Of a stretch of 64,000 nt of DNA, positions 60,818 to 64,000 are shown one piece after another. How positions within the stretch are numbered: the first letter of the stretch is position 1; each line of letters begins with the position of its first letter. The stretch is from G963662905 sp965230045 (GTDB lineage: Bacteria; Bacteroidota; Bacteroidia; Bacteroidales; WRLA01). Below the pieces are notes generated by a model. The model searched no databases, was not told the DNA's origin, and was given only the letters and a program-made list of their open reading frames with translations. A program made the translations under genes and the position numbers. The stretch covers positions 4,340,001-4,404,000 of the forward strand of contig OZ245940.1 in assembly GCA_965230045.1 (NCBI GenBank), written 5' to 3'.

Positions 60818-61744
60818 ATGAATCAACTAGTTTCCTATTATAAACGAGCTATTAAACCCCTTCAGGACCTGCTCAGAAAAATAATTCTACCCGGTTTTGA
60901 AGGCGTTCCCCTTTATGACGCCCTTATGTTTTTTTTCAGGGGCATTTTTGAAGGAGCCTTATCAAACAGGGCAGCATCAGTCAGTTATAGTTTTTTCATG
61001 GCAATTTTTCCCGGTATCCTTGTTTTTTTTACGCTGATACCCTTTGTCCCTATAGATAATTTTCAGGATTTATTGTTAAACCTCCTGCAGGAATTTATTC
61101 CGGAACAAACCTGGGGCACAGTAAAAAGCACGCTCGAAGACATAATTACCCGCCCACGGAAAGGATTGCTATCATTGAGCTTTGTTATGGCCATTTATTT
61201 TTCTACCAATGGGATTAGTAGCCTTATTGATGGGTTCAACAGTACAGCACACGCAATCCAAAAACGCTCCTGGTTAAAACAAAGGCTCATCAGTTTCATA
61301 CTACTTTTCCTTCTTAGCGGATTGATAATTATTTCCATCGCAACACTTACAACAGGCTCAATTGTAATTAACTACCTGTACGACAAACAAATTATTAACG
61401 ATGATTTTACTTATGCTCTGCTTATTGCAGCCAAATGGTTAATTAGTATTCTACTGATTTTTACGAGCATCTCGTTTATCTATTTTTACGGGCCTGCGAA
61501 GAGCGAAAAATTCCGTTTTATTTCTCCGGGAGGAATACTTACCACCTTTCTGATAATTTTGTCCACTCTACTCTTTAATTATTATATAGATCATTTCTCA
61601 AGTTACAACGCACTCTACGGATCAATCGGAACGCTCCTGATTTTTTTGTTCTGGTTATACTTTAATGCAACGATTCTCCTTATAGGATTTGAACTTAATG
61701 CAAGTATTAAGCATGCAAGTAAAAACCAGGAGAGCTCTTCATAA
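60818..61744 (+). CDS. YihY/BrkB-family membrane protein
   Basis: The 308-residue protein has about six membrane helices and the YihY pattern RAASVSYSFFMAIFPGILVF and RKGLLSLSFVMAIYFSTNGI, with the C-terminal YGSIGTLLIFLFWLYFNATI. It was formerly called ribonuclease BN, but it is a membrane protein of uncertain role. Its start directly follows the nadC stop. Confidence 0.92.
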   Translation: MNQLVSYYKRAIKPLQDLLRKIILPGFEGVPLYDALMFFFRGIFEGALSNRAASVSYSFFMAIFPGILVFFTLIPFVPIDNFQDLLLNLLQEFIPEQTWGTVKSTLEDIITRPRKGLLSLSFVMAIYFSTNGISSLIDGFNSTAHAIQKRSWLKQRLISFILLFLLSGLIIISIATLTTGSIVINYLYDKQIINDDFTYALLIAAKWLISILLIFTSISFIYFYGPAKSEKFRFISPGGILTTFLIILSTLLFNYYIDHFSSYNALYGSIGTLLIFLFWLYFNATILLIGFELNASIKHASKNQESSS

Positions 61745-62092
61745 AATTCAACAGGAACATCAACCGCATCATACTATTTAATAAACTTATAATCAATATT
61801 TTAATCAAGAAAAATCAAGATGTAAGTTTAGTCACTTCATGTGAATTTACATAAACAGGCGAATATTTTTGTTGAGAAAATCAGAAATAGATGAAATTAT
61901 TTTGAAACCTTTTGTGCCCACTTTCGGTATAATCGAAAGATTTTAAATAAAGCTCAGTATTAACCAAATCGTGCCTATGCGGTAAATCTACCATGAAAAA
62001 AGAGAATATTTAAGCTTATGCCTCGTTTGCTATTTACGGGAATTTTTCTTTATTTTAGCGGCTATTTTAGAAAGCTGCACAAACGAATTTTA
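61745..62092 (+). other. Upstream region of the T9SS operon
   Basis: These 348 nt are AT-rich and contain no gene. A TATTTTTG box at 61864-61871 could be a -7 element for the porP operon, but no TTTG partner at the right distance is visible. No hairpin terminator for the yihY gene is seen. Confidence 0.4.
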
Positions 62093-63058
62093 ATGAGGAA
62101 AGAAACGGCAATATCAGCCTTTATTTTTATCTTCCTGTTCATAGCAGGAAAGGCATACGCTCAGCAGGAACCACAATTCAGCCAGAATATGTTCACTAAG
62201 CAATACATAAATCCGGCAGTAACCGGCTTGAACAATGCAATTTGCGCCAGGGGCTTATACAGGCAGCAATGGGTTGGATTTAAGGATGCGGAAGGAACAA
62301 ATGTTGCACCTCAAACATTTCTTATAATGGTGGATGCGCCTGTTAAATTTTTGCATGGAGGATTAGGAATCAGCATTATGGACGATAAACTTGGATACGA
62401 AAAAAACCTGGGAGTTAAGCTCAACTATGCCTACCACACAGAATGGGGCATGGGAGAACTCAGCATTGGCATCCAAGGTATTTTCCTGAATAAATCAATC
62501 GATTTTGGAAAATTCCAACCAATTCAGTCCAACGATCCACTTCTGAATTCATCAGGAGAAGAAAAAACAATGCTGATGGATCTCGGTTTAGGCATCTATT
62601 ATTCCGTGCCGGGACAATATTTCATTGGACTTTCAAGTACGCAACTAATGCAAAACAGCGGGGCCCTTGGTTTGGGTGAAGCCGATAACGTATTTCTTAA
62701 GCGGCACTATTATTTAATGGGAGGATATCAATACACTATGCCTGGTAATCCGAAATGGGAATTTGACCCGATGGTCCTTATAAAGACCGATGGATCGAGC
62801 ATGCAATACGACATCAATGCACTCTTCAAATACAATAATAAATTCTGGGGCGGCGTTACTTATAGGGTTCAAGACGCAATAGCCCTCATGGTGGGCATGG
62901 AATGGAAAGATTTCAGACTAGGATATTCATACGACATAACTACCTCAAAACTAGGCACAGCCGGAAGCAATGGAAGCCACGAAATTTTCTTTGGCTACTG
63001 CTTCAAGCTGGAACTTGACAAGGAACCAAAAAGATATTTGAATACCAGATACTTATAA
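62093..63058 (+). CDS. porP: PorP/SprF family T9SS outer-membrane protein
   Basis: The 321-residue protein starts MRKETAISAFIFIFLFIAGK with cleavage after AYAQ; the longer in-frame start adds a poor leader. The family start QQEPQFSQNMFTKQYINPAV is followed by beta-barrel strands (GGLGISIMDDKLGYEKNLGV, DFRLGYSYDITTSKLG) to the C-terminal KLELDKEPKRYLNTRYL. PorP is an outer-membrane part of the type IX secretion system. It lies 77 nt before the GldK-like gene, the usual porP-gldK-gldL-gldM-gldN order. Confidence 0.95.
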   Translation: MRKETAISAFIFIFLFIAGKAYAQQEPQFSQNMFTKQYINPAVTGLNNAICARGLYRQQWVGFKDAEGTNVAPQTFLIMVDAPVKFLHGGLGISIMDDKLGYEKNLGVKLNYAYHTEWGMGELSIGIQGIFLNKSIDFGKFQPIQSNDPLLNSSGEEKTMLMDLGLGIYYSVPGQYFIGLSSTQLMQNSGALGLGEADNVFLKRHYYLMGGYQYTMPGNPKWEFDPMVLIKTDGSSMQYDINALFKYNNKFWGGVTYRVQDAIALMVGMEWKDFRLGYSYDITTSKLGTAGSNGSHEIFFGYCFKLELDKEPKRYLNTRYL

Positions 63059-63135
63059 TTCAAAAAGATAAACTATATTTGTTCAGGGCAAAATGATTCA
63101 AAATATTAGAAAATACAGACCAAAACCAAATAACA

Positions 63136-64000
63136 TGAAGAAGCTGCTTTTCCTACTTGCTGTCACCCTTATTTTGGCAAGCTGCAACTCCACCGGCAAT
63201 GGTGAATTAATTGGAGTGCAGGACAGGCAAGACTTTTACCAACCCGATCCTTTTGGAATGACATTTATTCCTTTAGGTAGCTACACTATGGGCGGTAGTG
63301 ATCAGGATGTGCCTTATGCTCAAGTGCATCAACCCAAAACTGTTTCTGTTTCGGCTTTTTATATGGACGAGACAGAAATCACCAATAACGAGTACCGTCA
63401 ATTTGTTTACTGGGTGCGTGATTCAATAGCACATACTATTCTTGGTGATGCTGACAATACAGGAGAACGGTATGGAGAGCATTATATGCTTGATGACCAA
63501 GACCAACCAATTAACAGAAACCTTGATGGTGATGAAGAATATAAAATTAATTGGAACGAGAGAATTGACTGGGCAGGAAGAAACCTCCCTGAAGGTGAAG
63601 ACTTGACAAACTACCCATTATATGGGGATGATGGACTTTACCTAACCAGTGAAGATCAATTTTTTCACCGTAAGCAAATTGATACCCGCAAGCTTTTTTA
63701 TAAATACTGGATTTTTGACCTTAAAAAAGCAGCAAAAAAACAAAACCGTTGGCAATACGAAAAAGATCCAGGACAGCAACAAGCCGGGCAAAAATACACT
63801 GGATCAGATTTCACCGGTAAAAGCGGTAAATATGGCGATGAAAATGGAAATAATCCCAACAATATCCAATCGCGAAATGACTTTGTCATGCAAAAAATAA
63901 CACCTGTTTACCCTGATACACTTGTTTGGGTTTACGATTACACCTACGCTTATAACGAACCTCTTACAAAAAGCTATTTCGCGCATCCTTCTTTTGATAA
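63136..64000 (+). CDS. gldK: GldK/PorK T9SS lipoprotein, cut by window end
   Basis: 288 codons are present and no stop is reached. The signal ends ILASC (C17), a lipobox. The formylglycine-generating-enzyme-like domain starts FGMTFIPLGSYTMGGSDQD, with VSVSAFYMDETEITNNEYRQ following. GldK forms, with GldN, the ring on the periplasmic side of the outer membrane in T9SS. The position directly after porP identifies it as the T9SS copy and not another sulfatase-modifying homologue. The ATG at 63136 directly precedes the lipoprotein signal. Confidence 0.93.

Noticed and set aside
60818..61744. Ribonuclease BN
   Set aside because: The name is a historical misannotation of the YihY membrane family; no nuclease motif is present.

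Overview
The window looks like a chromosome segment of a member of the Bacteroidota. The evidence is the start of a type IX secretion (T9SS) operon (PorP, then GldK), secreted proteins with T9SS C-terminal sorting domains, Bacteroidota-restricted families (DUF6427, DUF4783, DUF4476), a GroEL ending in GGMGGMY, and several promoters of the Bacteroidota type (TTTG or TTG, about 19-22 nt, TAnnTTTG). Order and genus cannot be fixed from the sequence.

Layout. (1) 1-1050: gene-free end of a probable integrated element, ending in the 3' half of a tRNA-Val followed by a terminator. (2) 1057-14660: an accessory, defence-like region. It holds about 2 kb of local tandem repeats, a five-gene minus-strand operon (AAA+ ATPase, HAD 5'-nucleotidase-like protein, three unrecognised small proteins) divergent from a WYL regulator, a RhuM remnant, a YhcG-type PD-(D/E)XK nuclease flanked by two copies of the 3' end of the WYL gene, a GmrSD-like DUF262/DUF1524 protein, and a PD-(D/E)XK plus DEDDy exonuclease (DUF2779). 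(3) 14900-26600: exported proteins: a small secreted protein, a papain-like lipoprotein peptidase, an aldehyde dehydrogenase, and a minus-strand operon of three tandem BNR/propeller T9SS cargo paralogues followed by a legumain-like (C13) protein whose sorting domain has been detached by mutation. Next to it lies an array of exactly fourteen 21-nt units followed by a terminator. (4) 26784-49091: core and envelope genes: DUF2723 glycosyltransferase, polysaccharide deacetylase, Ig-like lipoprotein, ArsR regulator, adenine deaminase, amidohydrolase, outer-membrane barrel plus large TPR protein, rnhB, purD and a glycosyltransferase. (5) 49302-54421: surface polysaccharide export (flippase, two Wzz, O-antigen ligase/polymerase). 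(6) 54456-61744: housekeeping: lptE, secG, groES-groEL, rlmH, DUF4783, nadC, yihY. (7) 62093-end: porP and the first 288 codons of gldK.

Links between regions: the PorP/GldK machinery at the right end would export the sorting-domain proteins at 19.8-26 kb. Foldback repeats of 140-160 bp with related ends occur at 499, 14903, 18151 and 56645. The strongest candidate for an undescribed system is the AAA/HAD/small-protein operon with its WYL regulator (3269-8373). The strongest unexplained DNA structure is the 21-nt array at 26191-26484.
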